From an uncultured Burkholderiales bacterium (GTDB taxonomy: Bacteria; Pseudomonadota; Gammaproteobacteria; Burkholderiales; Burkholderiaceae_C), in assembly GCA_903932865.1 (NCBI GenBank), contig CAIZHQ010000025.1, positions 62,001 to 126,000 of the forward strand: a stretch of DNA of 64,000 bases, written 5' to 3'. Below are positions 16,599 through 24,544 of this stretch, one piece after another. A program made the translations under genes and the position numbers. Below the pieces are notes generated by a model that was given only the letters and a program-made list of their open reading frames with translations, did not search any database and had not been told where the DNA came from. How positions within the stretch are numbered: the first letter of the stretch is position 1; every line of letters begins with the position of its first letter.

Positions 16599-16885
16599 CG
16601 CTTCTGGTGCACACGCCCGAGGCCGCTCAGGACCTCGAAGTGCTGGTGGATTTTTTGCTGCTCAATCGGCCTGAATACGCGGTTGAGACGGTGGACTTGG
16701 TGCTGGACGCTTTGTCTGTGTTGGAGCGTCACCCACTCATGGGCCGCCCTGTGACCCATGGCATGCGCGAGTTGGTGATTTCAAGGGGGCGCTCGGGCTA
16801 TTTGGCGCTGTACGTCTATGACCCGGCCGTCGATGTCGTGTTCGTGCTGGCCTTGCGGCATCAGCGAGAGCAGGACTATCACTGA
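16595..16885 (+). CDS. ParE/RelE-superfamily toxin
   Basis: A 96-residue protein, the right size for the family, reading TPEAAQDLEVLVDFLLLNRPEYA at the start (in parts EAAQDLEVLVDFLL), then LERHPLMGRPVTHGMRELVI and YLALYVYDPAVDVVFVLALRHQRE. The GRPV...RELVI...Y...Y pattern with a final alpha/beta RHQRE segment is that of ParE toxins. ParE members poison DNA gyrase and RelE members cut mRNA, and the RHQRE ending suits ParE better. It is coupled to the antitoxin by ATGA. Confidence 0.8.
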   Translation: MTLLVHTPEAAQDLEVLVDFLLLNRPEYAVETVDLVLDALSVLERHPLMGRPVTHGMRELVISRGRSGYLALYVYDPAVDVVFVLALRHQREQDYH

Positions 16886-16912
16886 CCTGCGATCCGATTG
16901 ACTTGGCTGCCC

Positions 16913-18001
16913 TCACATCCCCGGGTAGTCGATGTACCCCTCAGGCCCCGGCGCATAAAAAGTGCTGGAGTTGGCCTTGGTCAGTGGGGCGTTGGCTTGG
17001 AGGCGTTGCACCAGATCGGGGTTGGAGATATAGGCGCGGCCAAAGGCCACGGCGTCGGCGCTGCCAGAAGCGATGGCGTCAATGGCCATGTCGCGGGTGT
17101 AGCCGTTGTTGGCGATGTAGGCGCCTTTGAAGGCCTGGCGTGCCCAGGCAAAGTCAAAGCCCGTCAGGTCACGCGGGCCACCGGTGGCGCCTTCGACAAA
17201 GTGGATGAAGGCGATGCCGCGTTGGCTGAGCGCTTCGACCAGCGGACCGAACACGGCCTGGGGGTTGCTTTCTGCCGAGTCGTTGGCGGGCGAGACGGGC
17301 GATAGGCGGATGCCGGTGCGGCCTGCGCCGATTTCGGCGGCCACAGCGTCGACCACTTCGAGTGCAAAGCGGATGCGGTTGTGCGGTGAGCCGCCGTAGC
17401 CGTCGGTGCGCAAGTTGGTGCTGTCGCGCAAGAACTGGTCGATCAGGTAGCCGTTGGCACCGTGGATTTCCACGCCGTCAAAACCGGCGCGCATGGCGTT
17501 GGCCGCGCCCTGGCGGTATTGCTGCACCACCTCTTTGATTTCATCTGCGCTCAGGGCGTGCGGCACGGGCGCGGGCACTTTGCCGTTGCGACCATAGGCC
17601 ATCACCTTGGCGGCCACAGCCGAGGGCGCGATCGGCGAGGTACCGCCCGTCAGGTCGGGGTGCGAGATGCGGCCCACATGCCAGATTTGCGCAATGATTT
17701 TTCCGCCGGCCGCGTGCACGGCTTGGGTGATCGGCTTCCAGCCTTCGACCTGCGCGTCTGAGTAAATGCCGGGCGTGGCCACATAGCCTTTGCCCCCAGG
17801 CGAGACCTGCGTGCCTTCGCTGATGATCAGGCCCGCATTGCTGCGCTGGCGGTAGTACTCCACGTTCATGGCGCTGCCGGGGATGTCGCCCGCAGCTTCG
17901 TCGGCGCGGCAACGGGTCAGCGGGGCCATGACCACGCGGTTGGCCATTTCGATGTCGCCAATGCGGGTGGGTTGGAAGAGTTGGGCAAGGGTCTCGGTCA
18001 T
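16913..18001 (-). CDS. nemA: Old Yellow Enzyme family alkene reductase (NemA-like)
   Basis: A 362-residue FMN-dependent ene-reductase. It has the N-terminal MANRVVMAPLTRCRA FMN-binding strand, IIAQIWHVGRISHP, GFDGVEIHGANGYLIDQFL with the substrate-binding H-x-x-N pair (HGAN), the RTDGYGGS loop and ADAVAFGRAYISNPDL phosphate-binding end. It matches the N-ethylmaleimide reductase/glycerol trinitrate reductase group. It should reduce activated C=C bonds or nitro esters with NADPH. Monocistronic by appearance, convergent with the parE gene. Confidence 0.9.
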   Translation of the reverse strand: MTETLAQLFQPTRIGDIEMANRVVMAPLTRCRADEAAGDIPGSAMNVEYYRQRSNAGLIISEGTQVSPGGKGYVATPGIYSDAQVEGWKPITQAVHAAGGKIIAQIWHVGRISHPDLTGGTSPIAPSAVAAKVMAYGRNGKVPAPVPHALSADEIKEVVQQYRQGAANAMRAGFDGVEIHGANGYLIDQFLRDSTNLRTDGYGGSPHNRIRFALEVVDAVAAEIGAGRTGIRLSPVSPANDSAESNPQAVFGPLVEALSQRGIAFIHFVEGATGGPRDLTGFDFAWARQAFKGAYIANNGYTRDMAIDAIASGSADAVAFGRAYISNPDLVQRLQANAPLTKANSSTFYAPGPEGYIDYPGM

Positions 18002-18114
18002 GGGGTGGGCTTTACTGATCTAGAGATGGGAAAAAGAATCCGTTGATTATGGGTGGGTACGAAACCACACTGCACTGGGGATAATGGCGCTCACTCTTCA
18101 CACGGGACCCAACT

Positions 18115-18729
18115 TTGAGCGCCATCGCCATCATCGACTTTGAAACCACGGGCATTTCACCGGGCACGGGCGACCGCGCCACCGAGGTGGCGGTGGTGAT
18201 GCTCGAGGACGGGCAGGTGGTAGACCGTTACCAAAGCCTGATGAATGCCGGGGTGAGGGTGAACCCTTTCATCACCCAACTCACCGGCATCACCAATGAG
18301 ATGGTGCAGGCCGCGCCCCCGGCCGAGCAGGTGATGCGTGAGGCGGCGCGCTTTGTGGCGGGCAGGCCCATGGTGGCGCACAACGCGGCCTTTGATAAGA
18401 AGTTTTGGCAAGCCGAGCTGGCGCGTTGCGGTCAAGACGGCTCGCACCCCTTTGCTTGCACCGTGCTGCTGTCGCGCCGCTTGTACCCGCAAGCGCCCAA
18501 CCACAAGCTGGGCACGCTGGCCGCGCTGCACCATTTGCCGGCTTCAGGCCGCGCCCACCGGGCCTTGGCCGATGCCGAGATGGCCGCCCATTTGTTGGCG
18601 CAAATGCAGCACGACTTGAAAACCCGCTACGGCTGCCAGCAGCCCGACCACGCCCTGCTCATGGGCCTGCAACGCACCAGTCGGCACATGGTGGGGCCGT
18701 ATTTGAAGGCGCGGGCGGGCGGTCTCTAG
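18115..18729 (+). CDS. DnaQ-like 3'-5' exonuclease (DEDDh)
   Basis: A 204-residue exonuclease domain protein. The DEDDh motifs are IIDFETTG (Exo I), VAHNAAFDKKF (Exo II) and HRALADAEMAA (Exo III). The start is a TTG at 18115, immediately before the fold begins. No ATG is available upstream before a stop. It is probably a stand-alone proofreading-type or RNase T-like nuclease rather than the replicative epsilon subunit, which is longer and has a clamp-binding tail. No operon partners. Confidence 0.85.
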   Translation: MSAIAIIDFETTGISPGTGDRATEVAVVMLEDGQVVDRYQSLMNAGVRVNPFITQLTGITNEMVQAAPPAEQVMREAARFVAGRPMVAHNAAFDKKFWQAELARCGQDGSHPFACTVLLSRRLYPQAPNHKLGTLAALHHLPASGRAHRALADAEMAAHLLAQMQHDLKTRYGCQQPDHALLMGLQRTSRHMVGPYLKARAGGL

Positions 18730-18808
18730 ATCTCCGCAGGTCGGTGCCTTCAGGTCCGACAGGGTGCGTGTCAGCGCAACAGGTGGCTGGGCCTGATTGG
18801 CGCAAAAT

Positions 18809-18840
18809 AAGTCGCATTACAAGTCGCATTTAAAGTCGCA
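18809..18840 (+). repeat. three direct repeats AAGTCGCA at 12-bp period before fic
   Basis: AAGTCGCA occurs at 18809-18816, 18821-18828 and 18833-18840, exactly 12 bases apart, ending 30 bases before the Fic start codon. A partial GTCGCA-like unit does not continue on either side. The regular spacing near a start suggests operator repeats, perhaps for the winged-helix end of the Fic protein itself. Confidence 0.6.
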
Positions 18841-18870
18841 AAATTTCAGCTGTATGAGCATCCTTCCCAG

Positions 18871-20049
18871 ATGGAACCCCTGTTGCCCTCTGAGCACCGC
18901 ATGGGCCCCTTGCTGGAGCGTGCGCATGACCTGATTCGCAAGGCGGACCGTTTGTCGGGCTGGTGCCCAAGCGGGGCCCTGCCGGGGCTGCGCTCGTCTT
19001 TGCGGGCCATGAACTCGTATTACTCCAACAAAATCGAAGGGCAGCACACCTTGCCTTTCGAGATCGAGCAGGCCCTGAGCAACGATTACGCGCAAGATGC
19101 CGACAAAGCGCGCCGCCAGCGCATGGCGCTGTCCCACATGGCCACCGAAGCGCAGCTGGAGGCGCTTTGGCCTACATGGGACGATGCCAAAGTCTGGTCG
19201 GTGCAAACGGTGTGCGATATCCACCAGGATTTGTTCGCCCGTTTGCCCGAGGCCGATCGCGCCATCGAATCATCTGCTGGCCTGCAAACCTTACAGCCCG
19301 GTGCTCTGCGTCAGCGTGAGGTGAGTGTGGGGCGTCATGCCGCGCCTGCTGCTGCAGTCTTGCCCGCTTTTTTGTCGCGGTGGAACAGCGTTTATTCGGG
19401 CGTCAGGCGGGGCGAGTTGCAGTTGGTGGCCATGGCCGCAGCGCACCAGCGCCTGGCTTGGATTCACCCTTTTGCAGACGGCAATGGCCGTGTGGTTAGG
19501 CTGCACAGCCATCTGGTGTTGGGTCACATGGGCTTGACGAATGGTTTGTGGTCGCCTTTGCGCGGCTTTGCCCGCACGCATGAGGCTTACTACGCGCATT
19601 TGGCGGCAGCCGATGAACCCCGTGCGGACGATCTGGACGGGCGGGGCAAACTGACCGAGTCAGGGCTGATCCGATGGATTGACTATCTGTTGGGCGTGTG
19701 CATTGATCAGGTCGACTTCATGGCAGGCTTGTTGTCGCTCGATGGCATGAAGGACCGCATGGCGGCGTGCCTGGCCTATGAGGAGCGGGTGGTCAAACAA
19801 GGCGTGCGTTCTGAGGGATTGCGGGCCTTGCATTACCTGTTTGCCTCGCAAGCCGAGCTGGATCGGGCGGACTTCAAGGCCATGTTGGGTTTGGGAGAGC
19901 GCTTGGCCACTGCACAGGTGTCGGCCTTGCTCAAACGGGGCTTGCTGGAAAGTGATTCGCCCCACGGCAAGCTGCGTTTGGGGGTGCCGCAACATGCGTT
20001 GCGTTTTTACTTTCCGAGTTTGTGGCCCGAAGCTGAAGTGCAAAATTGA
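18871..20049 (+). CDS. Fic-family protein (AMPylase-type) with N-terminal inhibitory motif
   Basis: A 392-residue protein. The Fic core motif is complete: HPFADGNGRVVRL, with catalytic His and the nucleotide-binding glycines. A class II inhibitory helix is seen near the N-terminus as SNKIEG (S-x-x-x-E-G), whose glutamate blocks ATP alignment until released. The last 110 residues (RALHYLFASQAELDRADFKAMLGLGERLATAQVSALLKRGLLE, seen in parts) look like a winged helix. The expected activity is transfer of AMP to a hydroxyl side chain of a target protein, possibly itself. No partner toxin or antitoxin gene is adjacent, so self-inhibition probably controls it. Confidence 0.88.
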   Translation: MEPLLPSEHRMGPLLERAHDLIRKADRLSGWCPSGALPGLRSSLRAMNSYYSNKIEGQHTLPFEIEQALSNDYAQDADKARRQRMALSHMATEAQLEALWPTWDDAKVWSVQTVCDIHQDLFARLPEADRAIESSAGLQTLQPGALRQREVSVGRHAAPAAAVLPAFLSRWNSVYSGVRRGELQLVAMAAAHQRLAWIHPFADGNGRVVRLHSHLVLGHMGLTNGLWSPLRGFARTHEAYYAHLAAADEPRADDLDGRGKLTESGLIRWIDYLLGVCIDQVDFMAGLLSLDGMKDRMAACLAYEERVVKQGVRSEGLRALHYLFASQAELDRADFKAMLGLGERLATAQVSALLKRGLLESDSPHGKLRLGVPQHALRFYFPSLWPEAEVQN

Positions 20050-20062
20050 CGCGTTCAATTGA

Positions 20063-20076
20063 TTGACGTGAGTCAA
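20063..20076. promoter_or_regulatory. TTGAC/GTCAA dyad upstream of second TRAP operon
   Basis: TTGACGTGAGTCAA is a dyad of 5-bp arms around four bases, 200 bases before dctP. It could be an operator of a GntR- or LysR-type regulator, but no such gene is adjacent. The spacer up to 20277 otherwise shows only an AGGAG ribosome-binding site at about 20264 before the ATG at 20278. Confidence 0.3.
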
Positions 20077-20277
20077 CTTGGCCAGGGCGGTATTGCGCGT
20101 CAACCCGCTGGGGTTGTTCAGGCGGCGTGTCCCGCAGGTAACTGAATCCGTGCTGGCGGGCATGGGGCCTAGGGTTTTCCCTTGGGGGCGTGTGGGTGTC
20201 GGGTGACATACTGATTTGAGCAGCAAAAAAACGATGGCTGCCACAAAATCATTCACCCCATTCAGGAGACTCACAAG

Positions 20278-21267
20278 ATGTTGAAGACGAACAAACGTGC
20301 ATTGCTCAAGGCCGTCGGTGCTGCAGCCATGGTGGCTGGCCTTTCTGCTGCCCCCGCATGGGCGCAAGCCCCGATCGTCCTGAAAATGGCGCACGTCTAC
20401 AACCCGGGCAACATCTGGTTTGAGACCGCCGAGGCGTATGCAAAAGCGGTCGAAGCCAAGTCGGGTGGCAAGGTGAAGATCCAGATCGCAGCCAGCGGAT
20501 CAACCGGCGATTGGCCTGCCTCGATCGAGGGCCTGAAGATCGGCACCAACGACATTGTGTTGCAGTCCATCGGCACGCTAGACCGCTACAACCCGCTGCC
20601 CGGTCTGGAGGCTTATCCTTACCTGATCCGCGACCTGGACCACTTCAAAAAGGTCTACTTTGGCCCGGTCGGTGCCGAGTTCATGGAAGAGGTGGCCAAG
20701 AAGAGCTCGTTCCGCATTGTCGGTGCGGGCTACCGCGGTGCGCGTTGGCTGACTTCCAACAAGCCGGTCAAGAATGTCAACGACATCAAGGGCCTGAAGC
20801 TGCGCGTGCCGCCGCTGAAGATGTACCGCATGACTTGGGAGATGCTGGGCGCGAGCCCTGTGCCCATGGGCGCTGCCGAACTCTTCACCTCGATGCAACA
20901 GGGTGTGGTGGACGGTCAAGAGAACCCTCTTGAGTTCATCGACAACTTCAAGTTCAACGAAGTTCAGAAATACGCGATCGACACCCGCCACATCATCGGC
21001 GCGATGACCTGGATCTATTCCGATGCGCGCTTCAAGCGTTTGCCAGCGGACGTGCAGACCCTGCTCAAGGAAGAGGGCGACAAGGTGATGCTGGAAGCCA
21101 GCGACAAGATGGCCAAGCTGGAGAGCGGTTTGCGTGACAAGCTCACCAAGTCGGGCATGCAATTCAACGACATCGACCGCGAGGCAGTGCGCAGCCGCCT
21201 TGGCGGTATCGCCAAAGAGTTCCCGGACCTTGCCCCCTGGGCAGCCAAGTTCGCGGCCGTGAAGTGA
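20278..21267 (+). CDS. dctP: TRAP substrate-binding protein DctP (2)
   Basis: A 329-residue periplasmic receptor with a signal peptide ending APAWAQA. Mature motifs: IVLKMAHVYNPGNIWFETA, then LKLRVPPLKMYRMTWEMLGA with the conserved Arg in the hinge region, and GVVDGQENPLEFI, a strong DctP fingerprint. It is of a different subtype from the receptor at 14263. First gene of dctP-dctQ-dctM followed by an SDR. Probably binds an organic acid, identity unknown. Confidence 0.93.
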   Translation: MLKTNKRALLKAVGAAAMVAGLSAAPAWAQAPIVLKMAHVYNPGNIWFETAEAYAKAVEAKSGGKVKIQIAASGSTGDWPASIEGLKIGTNDIVLQSIGTLDRYNPLPGLEAYPYLIRDLDHFKKVYFGPVGAEFMEEVAKKSSFRIVGAGYRGARWLTSNKPVKNVNDIKGLKLRVPPLKMYRMTWEMLGASPVPMGAAELFTSMQQGVVDGQENPLEFIDNFKFNEVQKYAIDTRHIIGAMTWIYSDARFKRLPADVQTLLKEEGDKVMLEASDKMAKLESGLRDKLTKSGMQFNDIDREAVRSRLGGIAKEFPDLAPWAAKFAAVK

Positions 21268-21800
21268 TGCAGGCAGCCGGTGAGGCCGCCCAGGTGCGGC
21301 CTCCGAACGCTGCGATCGCCTGGGCGATGCGCATCGAGCGCACGCTTGACGTGATCCTCGGCCTGATGCTGCTGGCGGTCGCGCTGATTCTGTTCTACCA
21401 AGTGTTTGGTCGCTACGTGATCGGCCGCGCACCCGCTTGGACAGAAGAGGTCTCGCGGATGTTGGTCGCATGGATGGCCATGTTGGGCACGGGCGCGTGC
21501 CTGCGCAACGGCGGTCATATCTCGGTGGGTGCGCTGGTCAATGCGGTGCCACCGCGCATCAGGGTGGTGTTGCTCGTGGTCCGGGACTTGCTGGTGATGG
21601 CCACTGCCGGTGTGATGGCTTGGGCGGGCGTGCGTTTTGCGATGCTCAACGCCGACCAAGAGTCTGCGGCGATGGAGATTCCGATGGCCATCCCGTATTC
21701 GGCCATGGCCGTTGGCGCGGCGCTGTTGGCGCTCGTGCTCACGCTGGCGCGGCTGGGCGGGCAGACGCCGGCCGTCGATTCGATCATGCCCGTGGAGTGA
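21267..21800 (+). CDS. dctQ: TRAP transporter small permease DctQ (2)
   Basis: About 177 residues with four hydrophobic stretches and the DctQ block NGGHISVGALVNAVPPRI. The ATG at 21267 shares one base with the dctP stop (TGATG). A GTG three bases earlier is an alternative. Pairs with the DctM encoded seven bases downstream. Confidence 0.9.
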   Translation: MQAAGEAAQVRPPNAAIAWAMRIERTLDVILGLMLLAVALILFYQVFGRYVIGRAPAWTEEVSRMLVAWMAMLGTGACLRNGGHISVGALVNAVPPRIRVVLLVVRDLLVMATAGVMAWAGVRFAMLNADQESAAMEIPMAIPYSAMAVGAALLALVLTLARLGGQTPAVDSIMPVE

Positions 21801-21807
21801 TACCCAG

Positions 21808-23094
21808 ATGACGATGCTTGGTGTGCTGTTGCTGTCCTTGACAGTGCTGTTGCTGTTGGCTGTGCCGGTGGCGTTTGCCTTGGTGCTGTCGGCGACGATC
21901 GCGGTTGTTTTTGTCGGCGGCATTGATCTGATGATCGTTCCCCAGCAAATTTACCAAGGGCTGGACAGCTTTTTGCTGCTGGCGATACCGTTGTTTTTGC
22001 TGGCCGGGGAGCTCATGTCGCAAGGCGGCATGACCGACAGGCTGCTCGGGTTTTGCAATGCGGTGTTTGGCCGTTTTCGTGGCGGGCTCGCGATGACCAA
22101 CGTGGCTTCGGCCACCTTGATGTCGGGCATTTCGGGCTCGGCCATTGCCGACACCTCGGCGCTGGGCAAGGTGCTGATCCCGGCCATGATCAAGGCCGGT
22201 TATGGGCGAGGCTTTTCTGCCGCGCTGACGGCAGCGGCCAACGTGGTGGGGCCGATCATTCCGCCGTCCATCACGTTTTTGATGATCAGCGTGTTGACCA
22301 ATTTGTCACCGCTCAAGCTCTTTATGGCAGCGGTGATTCCGGGCGTGCTGTACGCCAGCGCGATCATGCTGGTGGCGGTGGTGATCAGCCGGCGCCGTGG
22401 CTACCCGGCGGCAAAGGCGGTGAATTTGCCCGGGATCTGGCGCGAGTTCAAGCTGGCCTTTTGGGCATTGGCGATGCCCATCTTTTTGATCGTGGGCATC
22501 CGCACAGGCATTTTCAACGTGACCGAGTCGTCGGCGGTGGCGGTGGTGTATGCGCTGATGGTGGGTCTTTTCATTCACCGCGAACTGAATTGGCGCAAGA
22601 TTTGGCTGGCGCTGGTGAGCTCGGCACGCGGCACGGCGGTGATCATGATCATTTTGGGTGGGGCGCAGGTGGTGTCCTGGTTCTTGGCTTACGAGCAAGC
22701 ACCCCAGCGCATTGCCGAGTGGATGCTCGGATCCATCGGCAGCCCCATCGTGTTCTTGCTGCTGGTCAATGTGTTGCTGTTGCTGGTGGGCACCTTCATG
22801 GAAAACGGCCCGTCCTTGGTGTTGCTTTGCCCGGTGCTGTACCCGGTGGCGGCCAAGTTCGGCATTGACCCCTACCATTTTTCGATGATCGTCGGCATCA
22901 ATTTGCTGATCGGTTTGATCACACCGCCGGTGGCCATCAGCCTGTCGATCGGCGCACTCATTGCTGGGGCGCGGTCCGACGAGGTCAATCGTGAAGTGCT
23001 GCCATTCTTGGCGGCAGCCATTGGCGTGGTGATGCTGATCACCTTTGTGCCTGCGGTGTCCTTGTGGTTGCCTTCCGTGATCGGTGGGCGCTGA
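21808..23094 (+). CDS. dctM: TRAP transporter large permease DctM (2)
   Basis: A 428-residue membrane protein with about 12 hydrophobic segments. Typical stretches include SGISGSAIADTSALGKVLIP, NVVGPIIPPSITFLM and GLITPPVAISLSIGA. The start at 21808 was chosen where the first membrane helix begins (MTMLGVLLLSLTVLLLL). The frame upstream runs through dctQ in another register. Forms the channel with DctQ. Confidence 0.93.
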   Translation: MTMLGVLLLSLTVLLLLAVPVAFALVLSATIAVVFVGGIDLMIVPQQIYQGLDSFLLLAIPLFLLAGELMSQGGMTDRLLGFCNAVFGRFRGGLAMTNVASATLMSGISGSAIADTSALGKVLIPAMIKAGYGRGFSAALTAAANVVGPIIPPSITFLMISVLTNLSPLKLFMAAVIPGVLYASAIMLVAVVISRRRGYPAAKAVNLPGIWREFKLAFWALAMPIFLIVGIRTGIFNVTESSAVAVVYALMVGLFIHRELNWRKIWLALVSSARGTAVIMIILGGAQVVSWFLAYEQAPQRIAEWMLGSIGSPIVFLLLVNVLLLLVGTFMENGPSLVLLCPVLYPVAAKFGIDPYHFSMIVGINLLIGLITPPVAISLSIGALIAGARSDEVNREVLPFLAAAIGVVMLITFVPAVSLWLPSVIGGR

Positions 23095-23134
23095 ACAAGA
23101 CGCTCTGGCTGTCTATTTTCCAACGGGTACAGAC

Positions 23135-23926
23135 ATGACTCGTCGTTTTGATGGCCGTGTGGCTGTGGTCTGCGGTGCTGGTTCGGTCGGACCGGGTTGG
23201 GGCAATGGCAAGGCGGCGGCGGTGCAATACGCGCGTGACGGGGCGGCGATTGCGGCCATCGACATCGATCTGGCGTCGGCGCAGGCCACGGTGGACCTGA
23301 TCGTCGCCGAAGGCGGCACGGCGGTGGCCTGGCGCTGCGATGTGACCCAGCGCGATGAAGTGAACGCGGTCATGAAGGAGATCGTGGTGCATTTCGGGCG
23401 CATTGATGTGCTGCACAACAACGTGGGCCTGCCGGCCATGGGCACCATGGAAACCCTCAGCGAGGGGGAGTGGGACCACGCGATGGATGTGAACCTCAAG
23501 AGTGTCTTCCTCACCTGCCAGGCGGTGTTGCCCGTCATGGTGCGGCAAGGCAAGGGCGCGATTGTCAACATCTCATCTCTGGCCGCGATCCGTTACACCG
23601 GCTACCCCTACCCGGCGTATTACGCCAGCAAAGCGGCGGTGAACCACCTGACCGCGTCCATGGCGCTGGAATACGCGCGCAAGGGCATCCGCGTCAACGC
23701 CATCATGCCCGGCATGATGGACACGCCCCACATTTACAAAGCCATTGCAGGCCAATACGCCTCGCACGAAGAGATGGTGGAAAAGCGCAATGCGATGTGC
23801 CCCACCGGCCGCATGGGCACAGGCTGGGACATCGCCAAGGCGGCGGCTTTTTTGGCATCTGACGAAGCCCAGTACATCACAGGGCAGTGCTTGGCCGTGG
23901 ACGGTGGGTTTTCGATCCGGGCGTGA
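23135..23926 (+). CDS. SDR-family oxidoreductase
   Basis: A 263-residue classical SDR with VVCGAGSVGPGWGNGKAAA as an enlarged glycine-rich NAD(P) loop, LHNNVGLPAMG (NNAG-like), and catalytic NISSLAA...YYASKAAVNHL. The C-terminus ITGQCLAVDGGFSIRA is typical. It begins 40 bases after dctM, so it probably acts on the TRAP (2) substrate, for example a hydroxyacid or cyclic alcohol. The loop GSVGPGWGNG is longer than the usual TGxxxGxG. Confidence 0.85.
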   Translation: MTRRFDGRVAVVCGAGSVGPGWGNGKAAAVQYARDGAAIAAIDIDLASAQATVDLIVAEGGTAVAWRCDVTQRDEVNAVMKEIVVHFGRIDVLHNNVGLPAMGTMETLSEGEWDHAMDVNLKSVFLTCQAVLPVMVRQGKGAIVNISSLAAIRYTGYPYPAYYASKAAVNHLTASMALEYARKGIRVNAIMPGMMDTPHIYKAIAGQYASHEEMVEKRNAMCPTGRMGTGWDIAKAAAFLASDEAQYITGQCLAVDGGFSIRA

Positions 23927-23974
23927 GTTGGCCCGCTCATCGGTGATGACTTGGGGTCTGAGTTGCCCGGTGCA

Positions 23975-24442
23975 TCAACCCAAGCCCAGCGGCAAAGCCG
24001 TTTTGTAGCGCACCTGTTTGAGCGCAAAGCTGGATCGGATTTTTTCCACGCCCGGTATCGGTGAGAGCTGCTCCAGAATGAAGCGCTCCAGCGCCGCCAT
24101 GTCGCGCACGGCCACGCGCAGCAGGTAGTCGCTGTCGCCGGTCATCAAATAGCACTCCATCACCTCGTCGTGCCGCGCAATGTGCGCTTCAAAGTCGGCC
24201 AAGGTTTCTTTGCTTTGGGTCTTGAGGCTGATCGAGATGAAGACCGTCAGGCCCAGCCCCAGCGCCGCCGCACTGGCCAGCGCCACATAGCGCTGGATCA
24301 CGCCGCCCGACTCCAGCGCCTTCACGCGGGCCAGGCACGGCGAGGGTGACAAGCCTATGCGTTTGGCCAACGTCACATTGGACAGCGCGCCGTCGCGCTG
24401 CAGTTCGTCGAGTATCTTTAAATCCACGTTGTCCAGAACCAT
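23975..24442 (-). CDS. Lrp/AsnC-family transcriptional regulator
   Basis: About 155 residues. The N-terminal helix-turn-helix reads VDLKILDELQRDGALSNVTLAKRIGLSPSPCLARVKALE (in parts LDELQRDGALSN and RIGLSPSPCLARV). The C-terminal RAM domain ends YLLRVAVRDMAALERFI and RSSFALKQVRYKTALPL. The ATG at 24442 was chosen just before VDLKILDEL; another lies nine codons up. It diverges from the oxoacid dehydrogenase gene across about 100 bases, the usual layout for an Lrp-type activator and its amino-acid catabolic target. Confidence 0.9.
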   Translation of the reverse strand: MVLDNVDLKILDELQRDGALSNVTLAKRIGLSPSPCLARVKALESGGVIQRYVALASAAALGLGLTVFISISLKTQSKETLADFEAHIARHDEVMECYLMTGDSDYLLRVAVRDMAALERFILEQLSPIPGVEKIRSSFALKQVRYKTALPLGLG

Positions 24443-24544
24443 GTGCTGAATCCTTGATATTTTCAGCATATTGTGCTGTAAATATGGGTTTTAGTCATGC
24501 AAATACGCAGCACATGCGCCGCCTGCCTCTGTAGAGTCAATGGC

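Noticed and set aside
18809..18840. AAGTCGCA repeats considered as plasmid-type replication iterons
   Set aside because: Only three copies, no Rep gene and no AT-rich or DnaA-box region; promoter operator is more likely.
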